NCBI RefSeq assembly: GCF_963676685.1
Contig: NC_092351.1
Coordinates: 41,902,733 to 41,966,732 of the forward strand
Direction: 5' to 3'
Origin: Mytilus edulis
Taxonomy: Eukaryota > Mollusca > Bivalvia > Mytilida > Mytilidae
DNA: 64,000 nucleotides
Positions 48,650 to 60,254 of this stretch are shown here, piece after piece (position 1 is the stretch's first letter; the number at the start of each line of letters is the position of its first letter). A model generated the notes under the pieces. The model saw nothing but the letters and a program-made list of their open reading frames with translations. It did no database searches and was not told the DNA's origin. The position numbers and the translations under genes were made by a program.

Positions 48650-49513
48650 TAGTTATATTTTTAATAACTTACACTTTTTTCCATTATTCTCTTTCTTTCA
48701 CTATTCTTTATTCCTTTTTTTCTTTGTCCTTTGTTCTCTATTCTGTTAATTCACATCCATACCCTCTTATGTGTATGTGGACTTACTGTAGTTTATTTTT
48801 TAGTTCTGGCAGAGATATTAGATACAATATATATGTCTCTGGTTCTGGTATTATGCGATAAGTCAATTTCTTTTTCATGCAGTGTCATGAAATATAATGG
48901 TTTTATGCATATCAGCCAAGATTGTGCGCAACATTTTAATAAACAATTCAACACTATATACACGTTATGTGAATTTTATTAAAATCGATGAAGAACATGA
49001 ATTTGGCAGCTAGTGCCCCTTAAACAGGTAAAGTTCAATTAACAAATTCTGATCTACTGGCATTCAACACCAAATTACTTACTGGCTGTATATTGATAAA
49101 TGTGATTGATAAATGTGATTGTATATTGTCAATACCTCAACATCGAGAATACGTCATTTGAGGTGTTGGTCGCTACGTTTGATACGGGGTCAAAGGTTGC
49201 GGCTTCGAGACAGAGAAAAACATCCAGCTAGGTAAAAAGTGTAGAATTTTGTTTTTGAAAATTTGAGTTGTAAATTTTCCTAAAAAGTACTTAATTCCGT
49301 TCATCTAATTGTAAATTTTCCTAAAAAAAGTACTTATTTCCGTTCATCTAGTATGGGTATAAACTAAACTGAACAAGAAAAGTATTAGTAAACAGACAGA
49401 AAGTCCGACGTTGAATTAATTATTTTACAATTGATTGTTTAAATATATGAGAGAATGTTTTAGGCGAATTTTCTTTAATTACAGATAAATGTATTTTAGG
49501 TTCAGGAAATGAT
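48650..49513. other. Spacer, no gene recognised
   Basis: Contains a short direct repeat, TTGTAAATTTTCCTAAAAA, at about 49267 and 49310. No coding signal. Confidence 0.35.
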
Positions 49514-49703
49514 TTATTCTTCGGGTACGTCTAAACAACCGCTCAGGACCTCCTGAGTGCACTCAGGACATACAAAGTGCACTCAGGACATACAAAGTGC
49601 ACTCAGGACCCATTACCGTAATCATATCTGCACACATGATGGATGTTTATATTCGTTATACGCTTCTTATTTTAGAGTTAAATTTTGGTAGAAGTTGAAA
49701 TCG

Positions 49704-49870
49704 CAGGGGCGGATCCAGCCATTTTAAAAAAGGGGGGGGGGTCCTAACCCAGGGCAAAAAAAGGGGGGGTTCAACTACATGTCCCCATTCAAATGCATTG
49801 ATCGGCCTAAAAAAAAGGGGGTTCTAACCCCCCCCCCGGAACCCCCCTCCCCCCTCTGGATCCGCGCCTG
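49704..49870. mobile_element. GGCGGATCCAG miniature element in left arm
   Basis: CAGGGGCGGATCCAGCC to CTGGATCCGCGCCTG, flanked by AATCG at 49699-49703 and 49871-49875. Confidence 0.8.
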
Positions 49871-50439
49871 AATCGAACTTAGATAGATATGTTAATTCTT
49901 ATAAAATAATGAGGGCACGTGTCACTGATTACACAACTTCTGAGCCATAAATTATCCAATCAACAAAATTGATTGGATTATCTTTATTGTTTTTTAGGAA
50001 TTGTATTGTTTAGTTCAGTTTTACCTTTAACATGAATTTGCATATAGAAAAAATAAAACATATATCTCATTCGATGTGCTTTTTCAGTTTATTTTTCATG
50101 ATGACGGGTAAATTAATTTGTTGTGTTTTGCAGTTCACGAATAAAGAAAATTATTTTATAGTTGCGTTTTTTTTCTGTAACAAGTTCGATTTTTGTTTTT
50201 CAGTGTGATTCTTTTCTCTATCTCTCTCTCTAAATCAAGTTTTTAAACAAACACAATGTTGACTGAATATCAAATTTTATTACATTTGTATATCTTTATT
50301 CTCAACAAACCATTATACAAGAGAAGACAATTATGTACAATATTCAGTTTAACCTTAACGGAAATCTGTGCACGAAGACTTAGTCGTGGTTTGAACGGAT
50401 TTCGTGTCAATAAACTGTCTTCGAAATAGTCTTTCTTTG

Positions 50440-50515
50440 TTAATGTTTGTGTCATTTTGGTCTTTTGTGGATAGTTGTCTCATTAGCAATCATACCACAT
50501 CTTCTTTTTTAAAAT
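50440..50515 (+). repeat. 'gtcattttggtctt..gcaatcataccacatc' repeat fragment
   Basis: Same family as 18280-18400. Sits inside the 2.03-kb element. Confidence 0.6.
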
Positions 50516-50729
50516 TTCTCGATACTACAATCTAACTTACATATTTTTTAGAAATAATTATACCCAAAATATCATAATTTTCAAAAAACGGAGACGAAAA
50601 CGGAGACAAGTTCATTTTCAGAATTTATTTTCGCATTGAAATTCGTTTCAGGCTTGTGAAACTGGACAAAACGACTTTAATTAGAGAAAAAAAACTTAAT
50701 AAAAACGGATTTCTTAAAATATTCGTATA

Positions 50730-50763
50730 ACCAGAGACATATATACGTATATATGTCTCTGGT
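50730..50763. repeat. 34-bp perfect palindrome
   Basis: Centre at TACGTA. The half-site reads ACCAGAGACATATATAC. A looser relative (GAGACACATGTATTATATAT with its inverse) is at 52730-52780. Confidence 0.9.
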
Positions 50764-51293
50764 ATAACTCAAAAATAAAATTCCTGGACAAGTTCGATAA
50801 AAATGAGAAATAACATCTAACTACATGTATATGAGTTTGATTGTTTGAAAAGTACGGCTTTTACCGTTTAGAACGGATTCCATATACAAAACTTTAATTA
50901 ATATAAATTCTTTTAAAGTATGAACATTTATAATTATTTCCCTTTTCAAACTCTAGCAAAGAATTAATTACTGGTCCAGGACATGATAATAAAATTAAGA
51001 ATAAAACTTAAAAATTTATGGAACGAAATTTAAATAAAAGACGAAAATCTTAAAACATCGTGATATTCATTCTAGACGTCACAATATTACTTCCCGCATG
51101 GTCACACTGTATACGTACTAACAACACAATGTATAAAACAACAATAAAGATAATCCAATTAATTTTGTTGATTGGATAATTCATGGCTCAGTAGTTGTGT
51201 AATCAGTGACACGTGCCCTTATTATTTTCTAAGAATTACAAATTCTACCAAATTTAACTCTAAAATAAGAAGCGTATAAAGAATATATGCATC

Positions 51294-51452
51294 CAGTGGC
51301 GGATCCAGAGGGGGGGTTCCGGGGGTCCGCACCCCCCCTTTATTTTGGCCGATCAATGCATTTGAATCGGGACATATGTTTGCAAACCCCCTGCACCCCC
51401 CTTTGCCCTGGGCTAGCACCCCCCCTTTCGAAAATTCCTGCATCCGCCACTG
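51294..51452. mobile_element. GGCGGATCCAG miniature element in right arm
   Basis: CAGTGGCGGATCCAGAGG to GCATCCGCCACTG, flanked by GCATC at 51289-51293 and 51453-51457. Confidence 0.82.
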
Positions 51453-51560
51453 GCATCCATCCTGTGTGCGATGACTATAAAGGGTCCTGAGTGCACTTCG
51501 TATGTCATGAGTGCAATCAGGAGGTCCTTCAAGCGGTGTTTAGACGTACCGTTATTCTTC

Positions 51561-52850
51561 TGGAAGCTTCAATTTTTTCTTATCAATAACTTTTATACAC
51601 AAGGAGACATTTTTTTTTTGACAGCATGAACCCCAGTTAATGAGCAAACACAAATTAAGAACGAAAATCGTTTACAATTAAATTTTATAGAAGGAAAAAA
51701 AGGGGGGGGGGGGGGGGGTAATAAACAAATTTTATTTACGCTCACATACTTTTAAACAGATTTGCATATGTAAGCTCTCTATAGTTAATGTTAAATTATT
51801 TCAGGAGTTTTGAAAAAAAGAATATTATATACAGTTTAATTTCGACTAAAATAGTGATTCTTTTTATAGATTTGGTACCTCAGTTTCGACTCAACATTTC
51901 ATTTTGAATTGTTAGATGGCAAACTCTTTAGGCGAATATTGTATCTGTTCTTTATTTAATTATGGTGATATTGGCGATAATATTCATTATAACAAGGCCT
52001 TGTACAAATCCTTGATTATAGAATGTTTGGTAATATAAAAAGACGAAAGTAGACAAACCCTAATTATGCAGGGTTTCACAAGTTGATCTCCAAGCGGCCC
52101 ACATTTAACATATAATAAGATCTATATTTTTCAACGTTTTCAAAATGAAATAACTTGAATTGAAAATTTCCCAACTGTGAAAATTTGTTATTTCTAAACG
52201 TCTTTAATTATTATTTCGGAAAAAAATAATTATTTAGCATATTCATATATTTTCATAATTTTTTCCGAGGAAACCTTTTTTTTTGCAAAGTTTACTTCTA
52301 TATGTTTTTAACCATCACCAGCGACTTATTCTCTGTCATCACCAATTAGTCCTAATTATTAAAGATCAATTGCCCAAATTCAAATGATGATTGGTATATC
52401 GTATTGAATATGACCATCGGTCATCCGTGACGTATCCCAAATAACGACGCATGCCGATAGTTTATTAATTGGCGTCTCGCAATTTAAATTTCATCAAGGG
52501 GACTTAATTAAACCAGTTACTATACAAATCTTGAAAAAACGATGTACATGTACTTTTTAATATTTTTAAAACAAATTACGAAAACGTTTAGTGTAAAAAT
52601 CACCGAATATAAATGTTTCTTTCTTGCAGGTTTTGGCATTTGTAAATAACATTAACGTTTTGGAATTCTAATGCGAAAGACAGTCGATTCAAACTGAAAT
52701 AACTTCTTTAAAGATGGTTTGATTTTTTCAGAGACACATGTATTATATATGTCTCAATACATGTATTATATGTCTCTGATTTTATCAAAACAAAAATTAC
52801 AAAATTATAAAATATGTTAGTTATCGAATGTATACCCTGAACTCTTACTA
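51561..52850. other. AT-rich spacer with poly-G tract
   Basis: A run of 17 G lies at 51702-51718. No gene supported. Confidence 0.5.
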
Positions 52851-52854
52851 TTAT

Positions 52855-52926
52855 ATATACATGTCCTAAGTTACTTAATGTCCTGTGTGCAACCAGGAGA
52901 TCCTGAACGGTTTTTAAACGTACCAT
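52855..52926 (+). repeat. Solitary right end of the long-TIR family
   Basis: AATGTCCTGTGTGCAACCAG..GAACGGTTTTTAAACGTACC matches the right end at 51500-51551. No left end is found nearby. Confidence 0.55.
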
Positions 52927-52979
52927 TATTTTATATGCATATATTCAAAGCTGTTCTTAATTATATGCATACTAGGTAT

Positions 52980-53137
52980 CAGTGGCGGATCCAGGGGGAG
53001 GGTTTCGGCGGTTGGAACCACCCCTTTTTTTGAACGATCAATGTATTTGAATGGGGACATATGGTTGGAACCACCCCCTCCCCCTTTTGTCCTGGGTTGA
53101 GACCCCCTTCTTTTCAAATGGCTGGCTCCGCCGCAGA
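52980..53137. mobile_element. GGCGGATCCAG miniature element, copy 4
   Basis: CAGTGGCGGATCCAGGGG to GGCTCCGCCGCAG, flanked by GGTAT at 52975-52979 and 53138-53142. The right end has diverged. Confidence 0.65.
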
Positions 53138-53142
53138 GGTAT

Positions 53143-54399
53143 ATTTATATATATATATGTGTGTACCAGCCCCTCCTAAATCTTGGGAAACAAATGGTAG
53201 ATTATATAGGGAATCACGGAAGCATGACTGGACGTGACCCCTCTAATAGTGTGAAATAATGCCAATAGGTCTTTTAAAACACATCTTTATTCATACATGT
53301 ATATATACGTTTTCTCACGGATTTGTTCATGCAATATTGGAATTATGTTTACTCAATGCGCAATTACTGAAGTTTATATTTGCTACTTTTCTTCTTAATT
53401 TCATATAATTTTTTTTGATTTTTTTTCTTCGAAAAATTAGTGGTGTTGAAATAGGGAATGGACACAGATACCTTATCACATTTAACCAAAGAAATGTTGT
53501 ATAATGTCATCAATCTGTATTACACGTAGACAGGATGTTCTATAGAAAACTATACGTTATACACACCCGAGAATACACGCACTGTCGTAATGGAAAATTA
53601 CTGTATGTTATAGTTACCTGTAATCAGCTTTGCAACACCATGTCATGACAGTTCAAAAAGATTTTCTTCAAATCAAATTTGAATATTCATTTTTTCTGTA
53701 AAATTTAAAACTTTAAAAAGTAGACTTTGACAAAATTATGAAATAGAAAGAATTGAACAATTTAAAATCGTATTTTAACAAAGATTTAGATATAATTTTA
53801 CAACGATCCTTAAAAAATAACCAAACAAACGTTGAATCAAACGATATGAACCTACGCAGTTTTATATTAAAATACTGACACACACCAGTTTGCCATCTCA
53901 GTATGCAAGGCAAGGGTGCTTGGTGAGGTGCTGGAACTTGATGTACATGTATCATTAATTTAATACAGTTCTGTTAGTATTGACTGCCTTTTTACAGAGA
54001 CTTTCTATTCTTACTGTTATCAGTTAGTATAGACGGTTCCTGGCTTAGAATAATTCTCTGCTCAGCAAATGGTGCGTAATTAGCATTTGAATCAAATTTC
54101 TTGTAGAAGTAAAAAACACAAATTAATGTATTTGACAACTTTATTCAGGAGCACAGTCTATATTATCCGGCGTAAAGAACTTCGAGATTTATGTGGAAGT
54201 TTACTCTGCTGCTCGATCTATGCTAATCGATGTTCCAGTATATTTCATATTTATATTTATTCGTGAGGCCTCGTCATCGTTTATATTCACTAAAAGCACA
54301 GTCGCCTAAATATTTTATATGGCGAAAAAATTGCGAAAATTGGGGGAAATAATATATTTTTAGTAGCATTATTATTTTAGAATCTTTTAGAGGTTGCTT
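53143..54399. other. AT-rich spacer, no gene recognised
   Basis: A hAT-type interior fragment (ATTATATAGGGAATCACGGA..GCATGACTGG) lies at about 53198-53240. An 80-codon minus frame at 53713-53955 is unsupported. Confidence 0.35.
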
Positions 54400-54567
54400 G
54401 CAAATTTAACTCTAAAATGAGAAGTGTATGACGATCTATAACGAATATATACATCAATCATGTGTGCAGATACGACGGCGACTATATAGGGTCTGCCATG
54501 AGTGCACTTTGTATGCCCTGCATGTGTGCACCCAGGGGGTCCTCCTGAGCGGTGTTTAGACGTACCG
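54400..54567 (+). repeat. Second solitary right arm of the long-TIR family
   Basis: ATTTAACTCTAAAATGAGAA..GAGTGCACTTTGTATG..GAGCGGTGTTTAGACGTACC aligns with 51250-51550 but lacks the GGCGGATCCAG insertion, showing the uninterrupted arm. Confidence 0.65.
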
Positions 54568-54730
54568 GGAAAATCTTATCTGATTCAGGATCAATTCATC
54601 GGTTACACTCCCCTGTCACCAGTGATTCTTTTTTGCTGACATTCTGAAAAAGTATTGTGTAGTCCCTGTGTAAGTGTTGACTCTCAACTTGCACATGTGA
54701 TTTTTTAACACTCCCTGGACTTCTGCAAAA

Positions 54731-55503
54731 ACAGAAAGTCACAGGACATTCCGACAAAAAGTCACAGGACAAAAAGTCAAACACATGTCAAACTCAGGCA
54801 TAAAGTAACAAAGTTAATAGGACAAAAAGTCACAAACAATTTGTTGACAATTGATTGAATATAAATGAAAAAAGATTTTGAAATATCTTCTTTTTATTAC
54901 ATATATTCATTTTTAATTTTAGGAAATTGTTCATAATATAAAAAAGAAGATGTGGTATGATTGCCAATGAGACAACTGTCCACAAGAGACCAAAATGACA
55001 CAGACATTAACAACTAGAGGTCTTTACAGCCTTCAACCATAAGCCAATATAAAGAAGGTATGGTATGATTGCCAATGAGACAACTGTCCACAAGAGACCA
55101 AAATGACACAGACATTAACAACCATAGGTCACCAAACAGCCTTCAACAATGAGCAAAGCCCGAGGTAAAGCCCATACCGCATAGTCAGCTGTAAAAGGCA
55201 ATCATACTATATCTTTTTTTTTATATTTACATGTTAAAAAATGCGTGCAAATGTAATCAAAAGCTGCACACAAACGTAATGATTTTTGTGCGCAAATGTA
55301 ATGGTAATGTGGGCAAACCTAATGCACTGATTTATTTGTTTTTAATAAATTTTAATTTAAAGTTGCTATATCATGTTCATGTATAAAACTTCAAGAAAAA
55401 TACAAAAAGAGTGTTTTCTTGTTCAAAGAAAAATAATCTCAAGACTAAATTGTGACTTTTTGTCCTGTGACAGTGTGTGACTTTTTGACTGTGACTTTCT
55501 GTC
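54731..55503. mobile_element. Foldback element with AAAAAGTCACAGGAC arms
   Basis: The left arm repeats ACAGGACAAAAAGTCA-like units (54731-54835); the right arm carries GACTTTTTGTCCTGTGA-like inverses (55452-55503). Between them lies a tandemly duplicated 'gccaatgagacaactgtcc' repeat. Confidence 0.7.
54945..55210 (-). repeat. Tandem pair of 'gccaatgagacaactgtccacaagagac' repeats
   Basis: Two copies starting near 54947 and 55056, nearly identical over 80 bp. Same family, in reverse, as 18280-18400. Confidence 0.75.
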
Positions 55504-55770
55504 CTGCATTCAGATTGAATAGGGGAGCTTGGTTTACCCCGCCTCCCTCTATCTGAGACTACTATCTCAGTGATGAGCTTTATGTTTCATGTACAAATGT
55601 ATTGTGCTTGTCATATATATGTATGTCGGATAAAAGCTCTACAGATCTTTAATATGTTGTATTGTTATATGTATAACCGACAATAAATAAATAGCCCCTA
55701 ACAAGTAAGAATTAGGTTACTTCTTTTTGTTTTGACATCTTGCATGGGTTTTTATAGCCCCGTATTAAAA

Positions 55771-56035
55771 TTATGCCCCCACTTTAAAAAAGGGGGGGGG
55801 TATACTGTTTTACCCCTGTCTGTCCATCCATCCTTGCGTCAGTCAGTCCGTCCGATGAATATTTTTCGTCCCATTTTCCTTAGGAACTACAATAGAAGGA
55901 TTTCTGAAATTTGGTTTCAGGGTTAAATAAGTCAGCTATACTGTGTGATGCATTTTCAGATTCATCACTCGACAACTTCCTGTTTTCCCAACACTTGTAT
56001 GATTTTACACATGATAGCCAAGTTGAAAGTTGAAA
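55771..56035 (+). mobile_element. CCGT-rich element, TATGCCCCC...GGGGG type
   Basis: Starts ATGCCCCCACTTTAAAAAAG, has TACTGTTTTACCCCTGTCTG, a CCATCCATCC/CAGTCCGTCCG run, then AATATTTTTCGTCCCATTTT and TCATCACTCGACAACTTCCT. The family differs from the other CCGT-rich elements in this window. Confidence 0.6.
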
Positions 56036-56587
56036 ACTAACAACCTAATTTATGTACAAAAAAATTGAAAAACAGATATGTTACACATAAACAAACAACA
56101 ATCACTGAATTATCGGATCCTGACTTGGAACAGGCACAACCATAACAAATTGGCAGGGTATAAGGAACTTTGAAAATATTTAGTTTTTGTGGTTTGGTGA
56201 ATTTTCCGGATACTGTAAGCAATAAGGCCCCTTTATTTAGTGAATGAAATAATTGTAAGATGCACTTAGCTGTCTGTCATATTTTATATGAACTTGACCT
56301 CATTTTCATGCATGGTTCATTGGTCAATGAAACACTGCATTGTTTTGTCAGTTTATCATATGTTTAAAGTTACAGGTAGATTATATTTGGTAGATATGAA
56401 ACAATTGTAAGGTGTGCATGTCTGAATGGCAGATTCATATATATAAACCATGACCGCATTTTATTGTTCTTTGGTCAATGAGAAGTTTTCTTGGTTTTGT
56501 CATTTTATCAGGCCACATTTAAAAGAATGTCTGTTTCCCCTCCCCGGGTCTACCCTTTGTAAACAGACCAGGAAGGCAGGTTTTTTT

Positions 56588-57823
56588 AGCTCACCTGACC
56601 TGAAAGGTCAAGTGAGCTTTTCTCATCACTTGGCGTTCATCGTCTGTCGTCCTGCATCCGTCGTCTGTAAACTTTTACAAAAATCTTCTCCTCTGAAACT
56701 ACTTGGCCAAATTCTACCAAACTTGGCCACAATCATCCTTGGGGTATCTAGTTTAAAAAATGTGTGGCGTGACCTGTCAAACCAACCAAGATGGCCGCCA
56801 TGGCTAAAAATAGAACATAGGGGTAAAATGCAGTTTTTGGCTTATAACTCAAAAACCAAAGCATTTAGAGCAAATCTGACATGAGGTAAAATTGTTGATC
56901 AGGTCAAGATCTATCTGCCCTGAAATTTTCAGACGAATCGGACAACCTGTTGATGGGTTGCTGCCTGTGAAATGGTTATTTTAAGGAAATTTTGCAGTTT
57001 TTGGTTATTATCTTGAATACTATTATAGATAGAGATAAACTGTAAAAGCAATAATGTTCAGCAAAGTAAGACCTACAAATAAGTCAACATGATCAAATTG
57101 TCAGTCGACCCCTTAAGGAGTTATTGCCCTTTATAGTCAATTTTTAACAACTTTTCATAATTTTTTGTAACTTTTTTAAAAATCTTCTTCTCTGAAACTT
57201 CTTTGCCAAATTTAACCAAACTTGGCCACAATTATCATTGTGGTTTGTAGTTTAAAAAATGTGTCCGATGACTCAGCCAAAATGGCCGACATGGCTAAAA
57301 TTAGAACATAGTGGTAAAATGCAGGTTTTGCTTTATATCTTTGAAACTAAGACATTTAGGGCAAATCTTTCAAGATTTAAATGTCCATCAGAATAAGATA
57401 TATCCCCTCACAAATTTTCAGTTGAATTGGACAACCTGTTGTTGGGTTGCTGCCCTAAAATTGGTGATTTTAAGGTAATTTTGCAGTTTTTGGTTATTAT
57501 AGATAGAGATAAACTGTAGACAGCAATAATGTTCAGCAAAGTAAGATCTACAAATAAGTCAGCATGATCAAAATTGTTAGAGGACCCCTTAAGGAGTTAT
57601 TGCCCTTTATAGTCAATATTGAACAACTTTTCGTTATTTTTGTAACTTGTATAAAAATCATTTCTAAAACTACTTGGCCAAATTTAACCAAACTTGGCCA
57701 CAATCATAATACTAGGGTATCTATTTAAAAAAAAAGTGTCTAATGACCCCGCCTACCAACGAAGATGGCCGACATCAGTAAACACATTAACAGGTGAGCG
57801 ACACAGGCTCTTGAGAGCCTCTA
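56588..57823 (+). mobile_element. AGCTCACCTG element with three internal units
   Basis: Begins AGCTCACCTGACC and the inverse GGTCAAGTGAGCTTTT, has a CGTCTGTCGTCCTGCATCCG run, then three units (about 56690, 57180 and 57655) with CTTGGCCA..AACTTGGCCACAATCAT. It ends CAGGTGAGCGACACAGGCTC. A 144-codon frame across the start is an accident of the repeat. Confidence 0.8.
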
Positions 57824-57852
57824 GTTTTTTTTTAACTGGATGTGATTGTCAT

Positions 57853-58323
57853 AGGTGTCATACCACCAACTAAAAGTCCCTATCTGTTCAACCAAATTTT
57901 GCAATTTTCACAGCTTTCTAAATATTTTACCTTAAGTTTAACTTCATAGAAACTAGGTATATCCTGAATTGTACAGGTGTCACCTTTCTGCATGCCAATT
58001 TTCAACATACATTCAAAATCATATAAGAAAGCAGAGAGCTTCCGAAAGGAGGTACCACTAAAAATAACCCCTGGTTTTCTGGAAATCTTAAATTAGTATA
58101 CTATGGAGCGCATTAATCCTCAATTTTTAATGCAAACTCATAGACAGGTAAATTTTGGCTCAAAATGGTCTTAATATATTTCTCTTTCAACAAAACTTTC
58201 ATCTCTGCAAATTTGTTAGTTAGTTTAGGTGAACAATGACATCAAATGCACTTTTTTTTGTCCGAGTAGGCCTACTTTCACATACGTTCTAAATTTGAGG
58301 GAGTAATTGGTGGTATGACACCT
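57853..58323. mobile_element. 471-bp MITE, twin copy 1
   Basis: Ends AGGTGTCATACCACCAA and TTGGTGGTATGACACCT. Differs from copy 2 at only a few positions and has the same length. Confidence 0.88.
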
Positions 58324-59183
58324 AAAGAGACAAAAAAGTTGATTAGAAATCTTTTATTTTGCTTTATTCTTAATCCTTAGTCAATTTGTAGTTAAAAACA
58401 GCCTATCTGAGCATTATGCGACTTATAATAAAAATTTCACAGCTCAATTTAAACTGACTGTAATGTATGACTTTGATAGAAAATACTTGAAAATTTCATT
58501 TTGGGCTACAGGAACATAAACTTTCAATATCAAGATCATTGTTTGCTGATTTTTTCTTGTTTGTTCTACTTCTTTAAAGACTCCCAACAATTTTTGCAAT
58601 GAATTTAGTAAAAAATCCAAGGTATTGAAGTGTCAAGGAATATTGACCCCCCTTTTTTTCATCTGGTGTCAGTAAAGTACTACAAATTGATCAAAAGTGC
58701 AGTCATGGTCATTTAACTGTGTTTATTAACATCAGTTAATAAAATTTAAGATATAAAAATTTCATTTTGAATAATAAATGGTGCTTTTGTGAGTTTCTGC
58801 AGTGCTTACATTAGGCTATGCTATCTGCCAAGTACATAGTATGACGCAATGCTATAAGGGGTAAAAATCAAATAATTTCATTAAATCTGCATGACAAAAT
58901 TTTTTTGGGGGTAGTAAACAACTTATGTTTCAATGTTTAACACCACAGAATAACTTTCTGTGCATTTATAACATTATTTAGGACATTTTTTATATAAAAG
59001 CCTATTGTCAGGATGGGAAAAGCTAAAAATAGGACAAACTCAAGTTTTAGGCTCTAAATTTGCAATATGTGACATTTTGCCCCCAAAAAGATTGAAATGT
59101 GGCTACTATTATCTCAAATGATCAGTTAAGACAAAAAAAAACAATTGTTTTCTGATTTTGATGTTTCACCGCACTTTGCTTAA
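58324..59183. other. Spacer between the twin MITEs
   Basis: AT-rich. No gene or named repeat. Confidence 0.35.
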
Positions 59184-59654
59184 AGGTGTCATACCACCAA
59201 CTAAAAGTCCCTATCTGTTCAACCAAATTTTGCAATTTTCACAGCTTTCTAAATATTTTACCTTCAGTTTAACTTCATAGAAACTAGGTATATCCTGAAT
59301 TGTACAGGTGTCACCTTTCTGCATGCCAATTTTCAACATACATTCAAAATCATATAAGAAAGCAGAGAGCTTCCGAAAGGAGGTACCACTAAAAATAACC
59401 CCTGGTTTTCTGGAAATCATAAATTAGTATACTATGGAGCGCATTAATCCTCAATTTTTAATGCAAACTCATAGACAGGTAAATTTTGGCTCAAAATGGT
59501 CTTAATATATTTCTCTTTCAACAAAACTTTCATTTCTGCAAATTTGTTAGTTAGTTTAGGTGAACAATGACATCAAATGCACTTTTTTTTGTCCGAGTAG
59601 GCCTACTTTCACATACGTTCTAAATTTGAGGGAGTAATTGGTGGTATGACACCT
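59184..59654. mobile_element. 471-bp MITE, twin copy 2
   Basis: Same ends, orientation and length as the copy at 57853. The flanks are unrelated, arguing for two insertions rather than a tandem duplication. Two minus-strand frames over it have no family signature. Confidence 0.88.
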
Positions 59655-60166
59655 AAAAGCATGGTCACATGAATGGTTTGACTTGTCCAGTCCAGGCCAC
59701 TTATCAGTTGTTTGTGCTCAATTTGAGTGTATTTATTTAGATTATCAATCCTTCTGCTTTCGAGCACTTTCCAAAAATGGAAACAAATTATTTTCAGGAA
59801 AAAAATAATTTCGATTTTTTTGTGGAAAATAATTTTTTGACCCGGGCGCTTATTTTTGACCCGTGTGGGGGGAGGGGAAACAAACATATTTTTAATTTTG
59901 GCCTTAGATTTTTTAAGCATAGGTCTACTTGTTGTATGGAATGACTACAAGGTATCATATAAAAAAAGATGTCTGCCTGCCAAGGTTAATTTTACTGTGA
60001 CCTCATATTCATAGAATAATGATAATATTCATGATATTGAACAGCAAGAATGATGAGTAAGTTGATGTTATATACAAATAAGACAAAATTTTCAGTTGCC
60101 TACTAATATGTAATACATGTAGTAGTTATTTTTGTCATTAAATGATGTTTACCCTTTTATGTGTAG

Positions 60167-60254
60167 GGCAAGAACATGAAAGATAAAGGGGAAACTATAA
60201 ACAGAAGAAATTATCAACAAAATAAGATTTACAGAGGTCAACAAAGCCTAAATG
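60167..60254 (+). other. Possible isolated exon
   Basis: TTTTATGTGTAG precedes and GTAAGT follows an 88-bp segment open in one frame (basic and Gln/Asn-rich, with NRRNYQQNKIYRGQQ). No neighbouring exon was found, though AATAAA at about 61600 could end such a transcript. It may also be part of an unrecognised repeat. Confidence 0.25.

Larger units (their letters stand above)
49523..51551. mobile_element. 2.03-kb long-TIR element with 9-bp target duplication
   Basis: Ends GGGTACGTCTAAAC and GTTTAGACGTACCG. The identical 9-bp TTATTCTTC flanks both sides (49514-49522 and 51552-51560). The arms reach inward to about 49995 and 51137 and include CTCAGGACATAC..AAGTGCACTCAGGACCC and AATTATCCAATCAACAAAAT. 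Each arm has its own GGCGGATCCAG insertion. No transposase seen. A 9-bp duplication with long TIRs suggests Mutator-like ancestry. Confidence 0.85.

Noticed and set aside
56450-56884. 144-codon frame as a gene
   Set aside because: It runs across unique sequence into the AGCTCACCTG repeat and is mostly translated repeat.
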